A stretch of 64,000 nucleotides of DNA from Psychrobacillus sp048572895 (GCF_048572895.1 NZ_CP183878.1:2852001-2916000); one strand, 5' to 3'; shown: positions 24,308 to 33,540, numbered from the stretch's first letter. Numbers and translations are program-made. The notes: a model not told the origin generated them from the sequence alone.

Positions 24308-24341
24308 TAAAAAAGCAGTTAGCAACCTTCGCTAACTGCTT
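24308..24341 (-). terminator. terminator of eno
   Basis: AAGCAGTTAGC (24313-24323) pairs with GCTAACTGCTT (24331-24341). On the minus strand it is followed by TTTTT. It closes the pgk-tpiA-gpmI-eno unit. Confidence 0.85.
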
Positions 24342-24348
24342 CGTTTTA

Positions 24349-25644
24349 TTATTTTTTTAAGTTATAGAATGTTTTTTCGCCTAGGTATTGAGCATTTTCG
24401 TATAATTGATCTTCAATACGAAGTAATTGGTTGTATTTTGCTACACGGTCTGAACGAGATGGTGCACCAGTTTTGATCTGGCCAGCGTTTGTTGCAACTG
24501 CGATGTCTGCAATTGTTACATCTTCTGATTCACCAGAACGGTGAGAGATAATCGCTGTATAACCAGCACGTTTTGCCATTTCAATAGCATCAAATGTTTC
24601 TGTAAGTGTACCAATTTGGTTTACTTTTACAAGAATAGAGTTACCTACACCTTGTTCAATTCCTTGCGCTAATTTTTTCGTGTTTGTTACGAATAGATCA
24701 TCGCCAACCAATTGTACTTTTTTACCTAAACGATCTGTTAATAATTTATGACCAGCCCAGTCATTTTCATCTAAGCCGTCTTCAATAGAGATGATTGGGT
24801 ATTTATTGCAAAGCTCTTCATACCAAGCAACCATTTCTTCGGAAGTTTTGACAACACCTTCACCAGTTAAATGGTATTTGCCATCTTCTTTATTGAAAAG
24901 CTCAGAAGCGGCAACGTCCATTGCTAAAAGTACTTCTTCTCCAGGTTTATAACCAGCTTTTTCAATCGCAGTCATAATAGTAGAAAGTGCTTCTTCGTTG
25001 GATTTTAAGTTAGGTGCAAATCCACCCTCGTCTCCAACTGCTGTGTTTAATCCTGCTTCTTTTAATACCGATTTTAGACTATGGAAAATTTCTGCGCCCA
25101 TACGTAATGCATGGCGGAAAGATTCTGCGCCTACTGGCATTACCATAAATTCTTGGATGTCTACGTTATTATCCGCATGCTCTCCACCATTTACGATATT
25201 CATCATTGGAACTGGTAGTTGCTTCGCATTGAATCCACCTAAGTATTGATAAAGTGGTATATCCAAGTAATCTGCAGCTGCATGTGCAACAGCAATTGAT
25301 ACACCAAGGATAGCGTTTGCTCCTAGGTTTCCTTTATTTTCAGTACCGTCTAATTCGATCATCGCTTGGTCAATTTCTACCTGATCCAATACGGAGAAGT
25401 TTTCTTCTAGTTCAGCTGCGATAATGTTGTTCACATTTTCTACTGCTTTTAAAACACCTTTGCCTTGATATCTTGACTTGTCACCATCGCGAAGTTCTAC
25501 TGCTTCATATTCACCAGTAGATGCACCAGACGGAACGATTGCGCGTCCAAATCCACCGCTTTCTGTAAATACTTCAACTTCTACTGTCGGATTACCGCGT
25601 GAATCTAATACTTCACGTGCTTGAATTTGTGTAATAATTGGCAT
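24349..25644 (-). CDS. eno: enolase
   Basis: Enolase interconverts 2-phosphoglycerate and phosphoenolpyruvate. The 431 residues are full length. Conserved parts seen are ARQVLDSRGNPTVEVEV-type N-terminus (AREVLDSRGNPTVEVEV), GANAILGVS, the metal ligands in LLAMDVAASE, SIEDGLDE and LVGDDLFVTN, and the catalytic SHRSGESED. It lies 2 bases after gpmI and is the last gene of a glycolytic operon that ends in a strong terminator. Confidence 0.98.
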   Translation of the reverse strand: MPIITQIQAREVLDSRGNPTVEVEVFTESGGFGRAIVPSGASTGEYEAVELRDGDKSRYQGKGVLKAVENVNNIIAAELEENFSVLDQVEIDQAMIELDGTENKGNLGANAILGVSIAVAHAAADYLDIPLYQYLGGFNAKQLPVPMMNIVNGGEHADNNVDIQEFMVMPVGAESFRHALRMGAEIFHSLKSVLKEAGLNTAVGDEGGFAPNLKSNEEALSTIMTAIEKAGYKPGEEVLLAMDVAASELFNKEDGKYHLTGEGVVKTSEEMVAWYEELCNKYPIISIEDGLDENDWAGHKLLTDRLGKKVQLVGDDLFVTNTKKLAQGIEQGVGNSILVKVNQIGTLTETFDAIEMAKRAGYTAIISHRSGESEDVTIADIAVATNAGQIKTGAPSRSDRVAKYNQLLRIEDQLYENAQYLGEKTFYNLKK

Positions 25645-25646
25645 TT

Positions 25647-27185
25647 TTAACTCTCCGTTTCGATTAGTGTTTTACCTGTCATTTCAGGCGGTGTTTCTAT
25701 CCCTAATAAGTGTAACATGGTTGGAGCCAAATCGGCTAAAATTCCGTCACTTCTTAGTGTTTTATCTTTCACTGTAACTACAACTGGTACAGGATTTGTC
25801 GTATGGGCTGTCATTGGTTGCCCTTCCATCGTCGTTACTTCATCTGAATTACCATGATCTGCTGTAATAATTGCATGCCCGCCCTTTGCTAAAAGTGCAT
25901 CGACCACTTTACCTAAGCAATCGTCTACTGCCTCAATTGCTTTAATCGTTGGTTCTAGCATTCCGCTATGTCCTACCATATCGGGGTTAGCAAAGTTTAA
26001 TATAATCGCATCGAATCGATCATTAGCAATTGCATCTAACAAGGCATCCGTTACTTCATAAGCACTCATTTCAGGCTGTAAATCATATGTAGCAACCTTT
26101 GGCGAGTTGATCAGTATACGCTCTTCTCCCTGGAAGGTTGCTTCTCTTCCGCCACTCATAAAGAATGTTACATGCGGATACTTCTCCGTCTCTGCAATAC
26201 GTAATTGTGTTTTGCCATGCTTCGAAAGTACTTCCCCTACTGTGTTATAGAGATCCGCTTTTTCGAATACCACATCTGCCACAACATCATCACTATAATG
26301 AGTGAACGTCACAAATTTTAAATTCGTCGGATGCTTGTCACTTAAAGGCAGACTATCAAATGATGGGGTGTTTATAGCCATCGATAATTGAATAGCACGG
26401 TCAGGACGGAAATTAAAGAAAATTACGGCATCGTTCGTATCAATCGTTACTGCAGGTTTTCCGTCTTCCTCAATAACAAATGGAACAACAAACTCATCCA
26501 CAATATCCTCTTCATAAGAAGCTAAAATACCAGCAGATGCAGATTCTGCAGTACGACCTACACCATCCACTATCGCTTCATATGCGAGAAGGACTCTCTC
26601 CCAGCGTCGATCACGATCCATTGCATAGTATCTACCACTGATGGATGCAAACTTCCCAATACCGATATCCTTCATTTGTTTCTCAGTTTCTGCTACATAA
26701 CCAATAGCAGTTCGAGGACCTACGTCGCGGCCATCCAAAAAGCCATGGACAAACACGTCTTCTAACCCTTGTTCTTTTGCAAGCTTTAATAATGCAAATA
26801 AATGCGAATAGTGACTATGAACGCCACCATCTGAAAGTAAGCCCATTAAGTGTAATTTCCCACCTGTTTGCTTTACATGGTCAATTGCAGCTAAAAGCTT
26901 AGGCTCTAAGAAAAATTCTCCTTCACGAATTGATTTATGAATTCGTGTTAGGTTTTGGTACACTACTCTACCTGCGCCAATATTCAAATGACCAACCTCT
27001 GAATTACCCATTTGACCTTCTGGCAAGCCAACTGCTTCTCCAGATGCCGTCAATGTCGCATTCGGAAAGTTATTCCAATATCGATCAAAATACGGTTTGT
27101 TTGCTTGAGCAACAGCATTCCCAAACGTTTCATGACGCAATCCAAAACCATCAAGTATGATTAATGCTACTGGACTTTTAGGCAT
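25647..27185 (-). CDS. gpmI: 2,3-bisphosphoglycerate-independent phosphoglycerate mutase
   Basis: This manganese-dependent mutase converts 3-phosphoglycerate to 2-phosphoglycerate. The 512 residues contain ALIILDGFG with the first metal site, the phosphoserine site GNSEVGHLNIGAGR, HSHYSHL, the DRDRRWERV segment and the second metal site TADHGNSDEV. ATG 27185 is chosen because GGAGG lies nine bases upstream; a GTG six bases earlier is in frame. It overlaps the tpiA stop by 8 bases, so translation is coupled. Confidence 0.97.
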   Translation of the reverse strand: MPKSPVALIILDGFGLRHETFGNAVAQANKPYFDRYWNNFPNATLTASGEAVGLPEGQMGNSEVGHLNIGAGRVVYQNLTRIHKSIREGEFFLEPKLLAAIDHVKQTGGKLHLMGLLSDGGVHSHYSHLFALLKLAKEQGLEDVFVHGFLDGRDVGPRTAIGYVAETEKQMKDIGIGKFASISGRYYAMDRDRRWERVLLAYEAIVDGVGRTAESASAGILASYEEDIVDEFVVPFVIEEDGKPAVTIDTNDAVIFFNFRPDRAIQLSMAINTPSFDSLPLSDKHPTNLKFVTFTHYSDDVVADVVFEKADLYNTVGEVLSKHGKTQLRIAETEKYPHVTFFMSGGREATFQGEERILINSPKVATYDLQPEMSAYEVTDALLDAIANDRFDAIILNFANPDMVGHSGMLEPTIKAIEAVDDCLGKVVDALLAKGGHAIITADHGNSDEVTTMEGQPMTAHTTNPVPVVVTVKDKTLRSDGILADLAPTMLHLLGIETPPEMTGKTLIETES

Positions 27186-27939
27186 TTGCACCAGCCTCCA
27201 ATAATTTCACAAAAGAATCTACTTGTAGGCTTGCTCCTCCTACTAGTGCACCGTCAATATGCTCCTTCGAAAGAAGCTCTTCAATATTTTCAGGTTTCAC
27301 GCTACCGCCGTATTGGATACGAACTTTACTTGCTACTTCTTCTCCGTAACCGTCTAGAATAGTTTCACGGATTGCTTGGCATACGTCATTTGCATCGTCT
27401 GCAGTAGCCGTTTTTCCAGTTCCAATCGCCCAAATAGGCTCATACGCAATAATTGAATGGATTAGTTGGTCCTCTGATAAACCTTCAATTGCAGCCATTA
27501 CTTGGTTGGAAACAATCGTTTCTGTTTCCTTTTGCTCACGTTGCTCTAATGTCTCGCCCACACAAATGATTGGAGTTAGTTTATTTTCAAAAGCAGATTT
27601 TACTTTTTTATTGACCGATTCGTCTGTTTCATTGAAATATTGACGGCGTTCTGAGTGCCCAATTACAACATATTCAACCCCTAAGTCCTGAAGCTGTTGG
27701 CCACTAACCTCCCCAGTAAAAGCTCCTTCTTTTTCCTCGTGCATCGTTTGTGCTCCGATAGAAATGAACGAGCCCTTTGTCGCTTGAACAAGCTGATCTA
27801 AAAATAGCGCTGGAGCACAGATTACTGCATCAACCTTCGTGCTATCCACTTGTTGTTCCTTTAACTGAAGTGCAAAATCCTTTGCCTCCCCAAGTGTTTT
27901 ATACATCTTCCAATTCCCTGCTATTACTGGTTTACGCAT
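27178..27939 (-). CDS. tpiA: triosephosphate isomerase
   Basis: The enzyme interconverts dihydroxyacetone phosphate and glyceraldehyde 3-phosphate. The 253-residue TIM barrel has GNWKMYKT with the catalytic Lys, the catalytic His in IGHSERRQYF, and catalytic Glu in AYEPIWAIGTGKTA (flexible loop 6). The C-terminal phosphate-binding part is IQYGGSVKPEN and GALVGGASL. It lies 15 bases after pgk with GGAGATG-type ribosome site and overlaps gpmI. Confidence 0.98.
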   Translation of the reverse strand: MRKPVIAGNWKMYKTLGEAKDFALQLKEQQVDSTKVDAVICAPALFLDQLVQATKGSFISIGAQTMHEEKEGAFTGEVSGQQLQDLGVEYVVIGHSERRQYFNETDESVNKKVKSAFENKLTPIICVGETLEQREQKETETIVSNQVMAAIEGLSEDQLIHSIIAYEPIWAIGTGKTATADDANDVCQAIRETILDGYGEEVASKVRIQYGGSVKPENIEELLSKEHIDGALVGGASLQVDSFVKLLEAGANA

Positions 27940-27954
27940 ATGACATCTCCTCCA

Positions 27955-29139
27955 TTACTTATCGTTTAAAGCAGAAACTCCTGGTAAATCCTTGCCTTCC
28001 ATAAACTCTAAGGAAGCTCCTCCGCCAGTCGAAATATGATCCATTTTCTCTCCGACTTCGAACTTCTCTACAGCTGCTGCAGAGTCGCCCCCACCGATAA
28101 TCGTATAGCCAGCTGTTTCAGCCATTGCATTCGATACTGCCTTTGTACCGTTTGCAAATGCATCCATTTCGAATACTCCCATAGGTCCATTCCAAATAAT
28201 TAGCTTACTATTTTTAATAACGTCCGCGTATAGCTCTCTTGTTTTTGGACCAATATCTAATCCCATCCAATCAGAAGGAATCTGATCGATATCTACTACT
28301 TTTGTATTAGCATCCTTCGAAAATTCATCTGCCACTACTACATCAACTGGCAAATAGAAAGAAACACCTTTTTCTTTCGCTTTTTCGATAAAGCCTCTCG
28401 CAAGTTCCATTTTATCTTCTTCAAGTAAAGAAGTTCCAATTTCATGGCCTTGTGCTTTCGTAAATGTATACGACAAGCCACCACCTATTAAAATATTATC
28501 TACTTTGTCCAATAAATGATCGATAACGCCAATTTTATCTTTGACTTTTGCTCCACCAATAATCGCCGTAAATGGACGCTCAGGCTCAGCTAAAGCTTTT
28601 CCTAATACATCTAACTCTTTTTGCATTAATAACCCTGAAACAGCTGGAAGTAATTTTGCGATACCTTCTGTCGTAGCATGTGCACGATGCGCAGCACCAA
28701 ATGCATCATTAACATAGACATCAGCAAGCTTTGCAAAGGACTTTGCTAGCTCGGTATCATTCTTTTCCTCACCTGCATGGAAACGAACATTTTCTAATAA
28801 TACGATGTCCCCGTCTTTCATAGCTGAAACTGTATTCTCTACAGTCTCTCCGATAGATTCATCTAGTTTTTTTACTGGCTTATCCAAAAGTTTTGCTAAA
28901 TGCTCTCCAACCTTAGTCAAACGTAAGTCTTCCTTCACTTCACCTTTAGGTCGTCCCATATGGCTTGCCAGAATCACTTTCGCGCCCTGTTCGATTAAAG
29001 AATTGATCGTTGGAAGTGCTGCACGAATTCTTGTATCATCCGTGATCGCTCCATCTTCCATTGGCACATTGAAGTCTACACGACAAAATACACGTTTTCC
29101 TTGTAAAGCTACATCGCTCATTGTTTGTTTTACCTTCAT
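27955..29139 (-). CDS. pgk: phosphoglycerate kinase
   Basis: The enzyme transfers the phosphate of 1,3-bisphosphoglycerate to ADP. The 394 residues show the signature RVFCRVDFNVPMEDG, HMGRPKG, the AAHRAHATTEG block and the nucleotide site GGGDSAAAVEKF. It is the first gene of pgk-tpiA-gpmI-eno. The 280-base gap to gap contains a terminator and a repeat, so the unit probably also has its own promoter. Confidence 0.98.
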   Translation of the reverse strand: MKVKQTMSDVALQGKRVFCRVDFNVPMEDGAITDDTRIRAALPTINSLIEQGAKVILASHMGRPKGEVKEDLRLTKVGEHLAKLLDKPVKKLDESIGETVENTVSAMKDGDIVLLENVRFHAGEEKNDTELAKSFAKLADVYVNDAFGAAHRAHATTEGIAKLLPAVSGLLMQKELDVLGKALAEPERPFTAIIGGAKVKDKIGVIDHLLDKVDNILIGGGLSYTFTKAQGHEIGTSLLEEDKMELARGFIEKAKEKGVSFYLPVDVVVADEFSKDANTKVVDIDQIPSDWMGLDIGPKTRELYADVIKNSKLIIWNGPMGVFEMDAFANGTKAVSNAMAETAGYTIIGGGDSAAAVEKFEVGEKMDHISTGGGASLEFMEGKDLPGVSALNDK

Positions 29140-29161
29140 AAGATAAGCCTCCTTTTAATTA

Positions 29162-29282
29162 TGAAAAGCGCAAGCGCCTACGAAAGCCCTGACAAGCGCT
29201 GGAAGACTTGCAAGTAAAGGCGTCCTTTGCCTTTATTCGCAAGTCTGAAGCGACTCGAAGGGCTGGGCGTTGAAGCTAGACA
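29162..29282. repeat. dispersed foldable repeat, family R3
   Basis: The element runs from GAAAAGCGCAAGCGCC to GTTGAAGCTAGACAG. It can fold into a long arm: AAGCCCT near 29184 with AGGGCT near 29261, and an inner hairpin AGACTTGC...GCAAGTCT. The ends (AAAAGCGCAAGCGCC and GAAGCTAGACA) are typical of intergenic repeats I remember from Bacillaceae genomes. A fragment of the same start occurs at 63363. Confidence 0.65.
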
Positions 29283-29293
29283 GATATTCTGTT

Positions 29294-29328
29294 AAAAAAA
29301 GGAGCTAGGGGTAATCCCTGGCTCCTTT
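29294..29328 (-). terminator. terminator of the cggR-gap unit
   Basis: AAAGGAGCTAGGG (29298-29310) pairs with CCCTGGCTCCTTT (29316-29328). Minus-strand reading gives a run of seven T after the stem. Confidence 0.85.
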
Positions 29329-29418
29329 ACCCTTTTTCATTATAGAGGTAATTCTATCGATTCGCCACGAAAAGCCACATTCATGTTATGTGTTTTTCTT
29401 AGTCAAATACGAAAAAAA

Positions 29419-30426
29419 TTATAGTCCTTTTTTAGCCATAAGTAATGCTAGGTCGATACAACGTGCTGAATATCCTGATTCGTTATCATACCAAGATAAT
29501 ACTTTCACCATATTGTCGCCAAGTACCATAGTTGAAAGTCCATCAACTGTTGAAGAAGCAGTATTTCCATTATAGTCGATAGATACTAATGGAAGTTCAT
29601 TGAAATCAAGAATCCCTTTTAATTCGTTTTCAGAAGCTTGTTTTAACGCTGCATTTATTTCTTCTGCTGTTACGTCTTTTTCAAGCTCTGCTACAAAGTC
29701 TACTAGAGAAACGTTCGGTGTTGGTACGCGGATTGCCATACCATCCAATTTCCCTTTTAGTTCAGGAAGTACTTTTGCAACAGCTGATGCTGCACCTGTT
29801 GTAGTTGGGATCATAGATTCTGCAGCTGCACGAGCACGACGGTAATCACTATGTGGTAAGTCTAAAATACGTTGATCATTTGTGTATGAATGGATTGTTG
29901 TCATCATTCCACGTTTAATACCAAATTGATCTTGCAACACTTTTGCAAGTGGTGATAAACAGTTTGTTGTACAAGATGCATTTGAAATTACATGATCTGT
30001 TTCAGGATTATATTGATCCGCATTTACACCCATAACAAAAGTAGGCATATCGTCTTTAGCAGGCTGAGATAGAATTACTTTTTTAGCTCCAGCTTCAATA
30101 TGCTTGCTAGCTTTTTCAGTTGTGCTGAAAATTCCAGTACATTCAATAACGATATCGATTTCTTGCTCTTTCCATGGTAATGCTGCAGGATCTTTTTCAG
30201 CGAACACGCGAATGCTTTGACCGTTTACAATAAGATAATCTCCTTCAGAAGAAACATCTGCATTCAAAATTCCATGAACTGAATCATATTTCAATAGATG
30301 TGCAAGCATTGCAGCATCTGTTAAATCATTGATCGCTACTACTTCTAATTCTGTTTGTTCTAAAGCTTCTCTAAATACTTTACGTCCAATACGTCCGAAA
30401 CCATTAATCGCTAATTTTACTGTCAT
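29419..30426 (-). CDS. gap: glyceraldehyde-3-phosphate dehydrogenase (glycolytic GapA type)
   Basis: The NAD-dependent enzyme oxidises glyceraldehyde 3-phosphate to 1,3-bisphosphoglycerate. The 335 residues contain INGFGRIGR, the NAD-binding segment with NDLTD, and the active-site NASCTTNCLSP (catalytic Cys). It directly follows cggR (13 bases), which marks it as the catabolic GapA rather than the gluconeogenic GapB. It is controlled by CggR at the operator near 31500. Confidence 0.97.
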   Translation of the reverse strand: MTVKLAINGFGRIGRKVFREALEQTELEVVAINDLTDAAMLAHLLKYDSVHGILNADVSSEGDYLIVNGQSIRVFAEKDPAALPWKEQEIDIVIECTGIFSTTEKASKHIEAGAKKVILSQPAKDDMPTFVMGVNADQYNPETDHVISNASCTTNCLSPLAKVLQDQFGIKRGMMTTIHSYTNDQRILDLPHSDYRRARAAAESMIPTTTGAASAVAKVLPELKGKLDGMAIRVPTPNVSLVDFVAELEKDVTAEEINAALKQASENELKGILDFNELPLVSIDYNGNTASSTVDGLSTMVLGDNMVKVLSWYDNESGYSARCIDLALLMAKKGL

Positions 30427-30438
30427 TTTAAATTCCTC

Positions 30439-31476
30439 CTAGTTGTTTTGTTCAATTATTTGTATCATTTCTCGTGCTGCACCTTCATCGGTAACTAAAA
30501 CCGTTTGAGCTGGTGCTTGTTTAAAATATGATAATAGAGCATTTGCTTTTTTAGTGCCTCCAGCTACTGCTAGAAGATGCTCCATATTTCCTAATTGCTT
30601 TAGTTGAACTCCAATCGTGCGAATTCTGTGTACTGCTTCACCTTGGTCATTAAAGTAATATCCAAAGGCCTCACTAACTGCACCGATTTCTTTCAAACGT
30701 TGCATTTCTTCTAAACTAGAATTTCTTCGGTGAGCCATCTCAAGTGCATCCCCAATACCATGAATAATGATATTAGTTCGTTCGTATAAATCCATCATTT
30801 CTTTTATAAAAGGTTCGTTTTTCATCGTAGAGTAAGCTTCCTCACTCAGGCTGTCCGGCATGTATAACGTTCGATAAGAACCATTCATTTTATTGGCAAA
30901 TAAAGAGGCAATCGTATTGGCTTGAAGGCGAACATCCTTACCAACTCCACCTCTTGCAGCTATGAATAATAGTCTCTTCCACTTATCAGTTTGATGAACA
31001 TAATTCGAAATGGAAGCAATCGTTGTTCCGCCAGTTACAGCAATGATGGACTCATCTGATAATATACTTTCCAAATATTTTGCCGCTTCTTTTGACTGAA
31101 GCAACGCAGTATTTGTATTAGTATCTACATTTCCTGGAACAATTATCACTTCTTTTATTTTTAAATAATTGGCAAGTGATTGTTCAAGTTGCAATCTACC
31201 AGACCATTCTCGTACAACTTCTTTAAGCTCTATCAATAAATCATTTCCACTAGAAGTTATACTAGCTCCATCTCTCGATATCTCTATAAATCCCTGATTG
31301 CGCAAAAAGTCTAATTCTTTTCTAGTTTCTCTTTCTGACAATCCTAAAAGGTCACCAATCACTCTTCGACCGGATCCAGCAGACAATTGAATCGTTTGAA
31401 GTATTCGATACCTTTTTTGTAACAAGATGCTCATCTCAGGCATTAGCTTTAACTGAGCCTGTAGTAACGAATCCAT
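30439..31476 (-). CDS. cggR: central glycolytic genes repressor CggR
   Basis: This SorC/DeoR-family repressor senses fructose 1,6-bisphosphate and controls the glycolytic genes. The 345 residues have an N-terminal HTH (LSAGSGRRVIGDLLGLSERE) and a C-terminal sugar-phosphate-binding domain with VTGGTTIASI and AVAGGTKKANALLSYFK. It is the first gene of the cggR-gap unit, with a probable tandem operator 20-60 bases upstream of its start. Length and position match B. subtilis CggR. Confidence 0.95.
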   Translation of the reverse strand: MDSLLQAQLKLMPEMSILLQKRYRILQTIQLSAGSGRRVIGDLLGLSERETRKELDFLRNQGFIEISRDGASITSSGNDLLIELKEVVREWSGRLQLEQSLANYLKIKEVIIVPGNVDTNTNTALLQSKEAAKYLESILSDESIIAVTGGTTIASISNYVHQTDKWKRLLFIAARGGVGKDVRLQANTIASLFANKMNGSYRTLYMPDSLSEEAYSTMKNEPFIKEMMDLYERTNIIIHGIGDALEMAHRRNSSLEEMQRLKEIGAVSEAFGYYFNDQGEAVHRIRTIGVQLKQLGNMEHLLAVAGGTKKANALLSYFKQAPAQTVLVTDEGAAREMIQIIEQNN

Positions 31477-31498
31477 TTTTCACATCCCAACTAATTGT

Positions 31499-31533
31499 GA
31501 CGTTATTGTCCCACCATTACTTTTTTTGTCCCA
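31499..31533 (-). promoter_or_regulatory. probable CggR operator
   Basis: On the minus strand TGGGAC occurs at 31533-31528 and 31513-31508, 20 bases apart, each followed six or seven bases later by a GTC-like half (AGTA, CGTCA). This fits the CggR target (CGGGAC N6 TGTC N4, repeated) as I remember it. It lies just upstream of cggR, so autoregulation is expected. Confidence 0.7.
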
Positions 31534-31639
31534 TGCACTTAAAAAAATTTAATTTCTAAATTAAGCTTACATTAATATATTCCCAATAGCAAGAATTTGA
31601 AACATCATCGAAAAGAAAATTATTCCAAAAATTCTTATG

Positions 31640-31689
31640 TTGCGATTATGAGGTCCTATGTTGCGATTTGACCTCTTCAACTTGCGATT
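31640..31689 (+). repeat. 21-bp phased repeat cluster, word TTGCGATT (three units)
   Basis: TTGCGATT starts at 31640, 31661 and 31682, exactly 21 bases apart, with TATG before the first two. It lies between cggR and the glutaredoxin-like gene. The reverse complement AATCGCAA forms a matching cluster at 49910-49980. Confidence 0.85.
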
Positions 31690-31702
31690 GCCTATAAAAT
31701 CA

Positions 31703-31933
31703 TCAAAGTAATGCTTCCAAAATAGTCGCGTAATCTACTTGCCCATACTGAATAATTTTATCTTCCAATTTGATGACTGGAATCATCAGCATATATTTTT
31801 CATGTAGCACATCATCCTCTTCAATATTTACTTCATTAATCTCAAATACAACATCTTCCCTTACAAGCTTTAGCATCAGCCTTGCATCATCACATAAATG
31901 ACAGCCTGGTCTTGTGTAAAAATGGACAATCAT
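31703..31933 (-). CDS. glutaredoxin/thioredoxin-like small protein
   Basis: This 76-residue thioredoxin-fold protein has the redox motif PGCHLCDDA (CxxC-type CHLC, near residues 9-13) and the cis-proline segment MIPVIKLEDK. It is a DUF836/glutaredoxin-like family often found alone in Bacillales. It probably takes part in thiol-disulphide exchange in the cytosol. It has its own upstream region between the divergent sigma-factor gene and the cggR operon. The partner is unknown. Confidence 0.85.
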   Translation of the reverse strand: MIVHFYTRPGCHLCDDARLMLKLVREDVVFEINEVNIEEDDVLHEKYMLMIPVIKLEDKIIQYGQVDYATILEALL

Positions 31934-32022
31934 TTTTTATACCATTCCTTTCGAAAATCATTTGATATATGTTTATTATAGTACTGTTAAAGTTGTTATT
32001 CCCTAAATAGGTAAAAATAAAG

Positions 32023-32050
32023 CGATACTTTTTAATTATCCATTCGTCTA
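32023..32050 (+). promoter_or_regulatory. possible ECF-type promoter of the sigma gene
   Basis: CGATAC (32023-32028), 16 bases, then CGTCTA (32045-32050). This resembles TGAAAC-N16-CGTCTA promoters of SigX/SigW-type factors and would allow autoregulation of the gene at 32073. Confidence 0.5.
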
Positions 32051-32072
32051 TAGCAATAAGGGAGGTCAGAAG

Positions 32073-32597
32073 ATGGAAATGGAACAGCTATACAAAGAGC
32101 ACAGCGATAGAGTTTATAGCTATATATATTTTCTTATACGTCACAAAGAATGTGCCGAGGATCTTACACAAGAAACATTTTATAAAGCATATAAAGGGCT
32201 AGACGGCTTTAACAAGCAAGCTTCAACTGTTACTTGGCTATTAAAAATAGCACGTAATGTGACCTATGACTATTTTCGAAGGAAAAGAGTTATACAATTT
32301 TTCACTTTCGGGAAAGAACATGACACAGAAACAAACGACCTCTCCCCAGAGAGTCGATTTGAACAAAAGGAGCAGCTTACTAGAATGTATCACTCCTTAA
32401 GTAAACAAAAAAAAGACTACCAAGAAGTCCTGCTCCTACGCAAAATACAAGAATATTCGATTCAGGAAACCGCCTATATACTTGGCTGGACCGAGGCAAA
32501 AGTAAAGATGAAAACGACCCGAGCACTTGAGGCACTTAAAAAGGAATTTCATCAGGAGGGAGGTCATGCAAATGGAACCATCAAAAGAATTCGATGA
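32073..32597 (+). CDS. ECF RNA polymerase sigma factor
   Basis: The 174-residue extracytoplasmic-function sigma factor has region 2 (YIYFLIRHKECAEDLTQETF, with DYFRRKR for promoter melting) and region 4 (LRKIQEYSIQETAYILGWTE, AKVKMKTTRALEALKK). AGGGAGGTC precedes the ATG. The next gene overlaps it and encodes a one-pass membrane protein, the usual anti-sigma factor. It is nearest to the SigX/SigM group by eye, and the stimulus is unknown. The 32023-32050 promoter suggests that it drives its own transcription. Confidence 0.93.
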   Translation: MEMEQLYKEHSDRVYSYIYFLIRHKECAEDLTQETFYKAYKGLDGFNKQASTVTWLLKIARNVTYDYFRRKRVIQFFTFGKEHDTETNDLSPESRFEQKEQLTRMYHSLSKQKKDYQEVLLLRKIQEYSIQETAYILGWTEAKVKMKTTRALEALKKEFHQEGGHANGTIKRIR

Positions 32598-33324
32598 GCT
32601 TTTTGAAGAAATGAAAACCGTGGAGCGTACCGAAGAAGCGGAGGAAAATACGTGGCTATCCTTAAAGGCTAAAATAGAAACAAAAAGAAAACGCCATATA
32701 CTCCCTATGTTTATTTCGTTAGCCATAGTAGCGATTGCCTCTTTTCTAGTCATTACTTTTATCAATCCTTCGGAAACAGAGCAAGCAACTCAAGCCCTTA
32801 CTAATGAAGAAGTTATTAAAGCAGTACTAGAAAAAGAATATAATGGACCAGATATGGAAATTTCACGCTTATTGAACGATTGGTGGAACCTCCAGAGCAC
32901 AACGAAAACAGAGACTCAAGAAGAGTACGATCAACTTTTAGAATCAAAAGAATATAAAGATTTTATGAATTATTATCAAATCACTTTTGGAGAATACTTT
33001 ACTGATAACATGCTAACAAATGCTATCAGTTCAAATTTAGTTTTCAAATATAATCATTATCTAATAGATAATGACCTAGAAATGCATTTAGAAAACGTCA
33101 AAATTGTACAGGAAAAAGATCATCCAACAATCTATCGTCCCATCATAGAGATCTCCCTAACAAATAACCAAGGACAGAGAATTTTTCATACAGTGCGAGA
33201 AGAATTTATCTTTTCTACATCAGAGCCCGGGAAAATAGGTAGATATAACATAACTCAAGATGGGGATGGAGTAAATCTTCGAGTGAAAATAAGCAATTTT
33301 AGCGAATATGTTGAAAGCAATTAA
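32572..33324 (+). CDS. probable membrane-bound anti-sigma factor
   Basis: The start is taken as ATG 32572 with GGGAGG eight bases upstream; ATG 32566 is also possible. The 250-residue protein has an acidic cytosolic N-terminus (about 45 residues, able to bind sigma), one transmembrane helix (HILPMFISLAIVAIASFLVI) and an extracytoplasmic domain of about 180 residues. Its first 26 bases overlap the sigma gene, so the two are coupled. It should hold the ECF sigma factor inactive until an envelope signal is sensed. The extracellular domain is not recognised. Confidence 0.8.
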   Translation: MEPSKEFDELFEEMKTVERTEEAEENTWLSLKAKIETKRKRHILPMFISLAIVAIASFLVITFINPSETEQATQALTNEEVIKAVLEKEYNGPDMEISRLLNDWWNLQSTTKTETQEEYDQLLESKEYKDFMNYYQITFGEYFTDNMLTNAISSNLVFKYNHYLIDNDLEMHLENVKIVQEKDHPTIYRPIIEISLTNNQGQRIFHTVREEFIFSTSEPGKIGRYNITQDGDGVNLRVKISNFSEYVESN

Positions 33325-33480
33325 GATGTAAGAACACCCTCTATAGGGGATACAGTTCTTTCAATACTCTTTGCTCCAATAGTAAGATTTACTCGATTGA
33401 AAAAACAGAGAGAAATCTCTACGGATGTACATCCGATAAAAATCAAATAACTCTAGCATAACAATGAAACATTAATAATG

Positions 33481-33508
33481 AAAAAAACCAACTGATTGTT
33501 GGTTTTTT
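33481..33508. terminator. bidirectional terminator
   Basis: AAAAAACCAAC (33482-33492) pairs with GTTGGTTTTTT (33498-33508). It separates the convergent anti-sigma gene (plus) and TPM-domain gene (minus). Confidence 0.85.
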
Positions 33509-33540
33509 CCTTTTGAGACTTTATTCAAGATAAGCTTATT

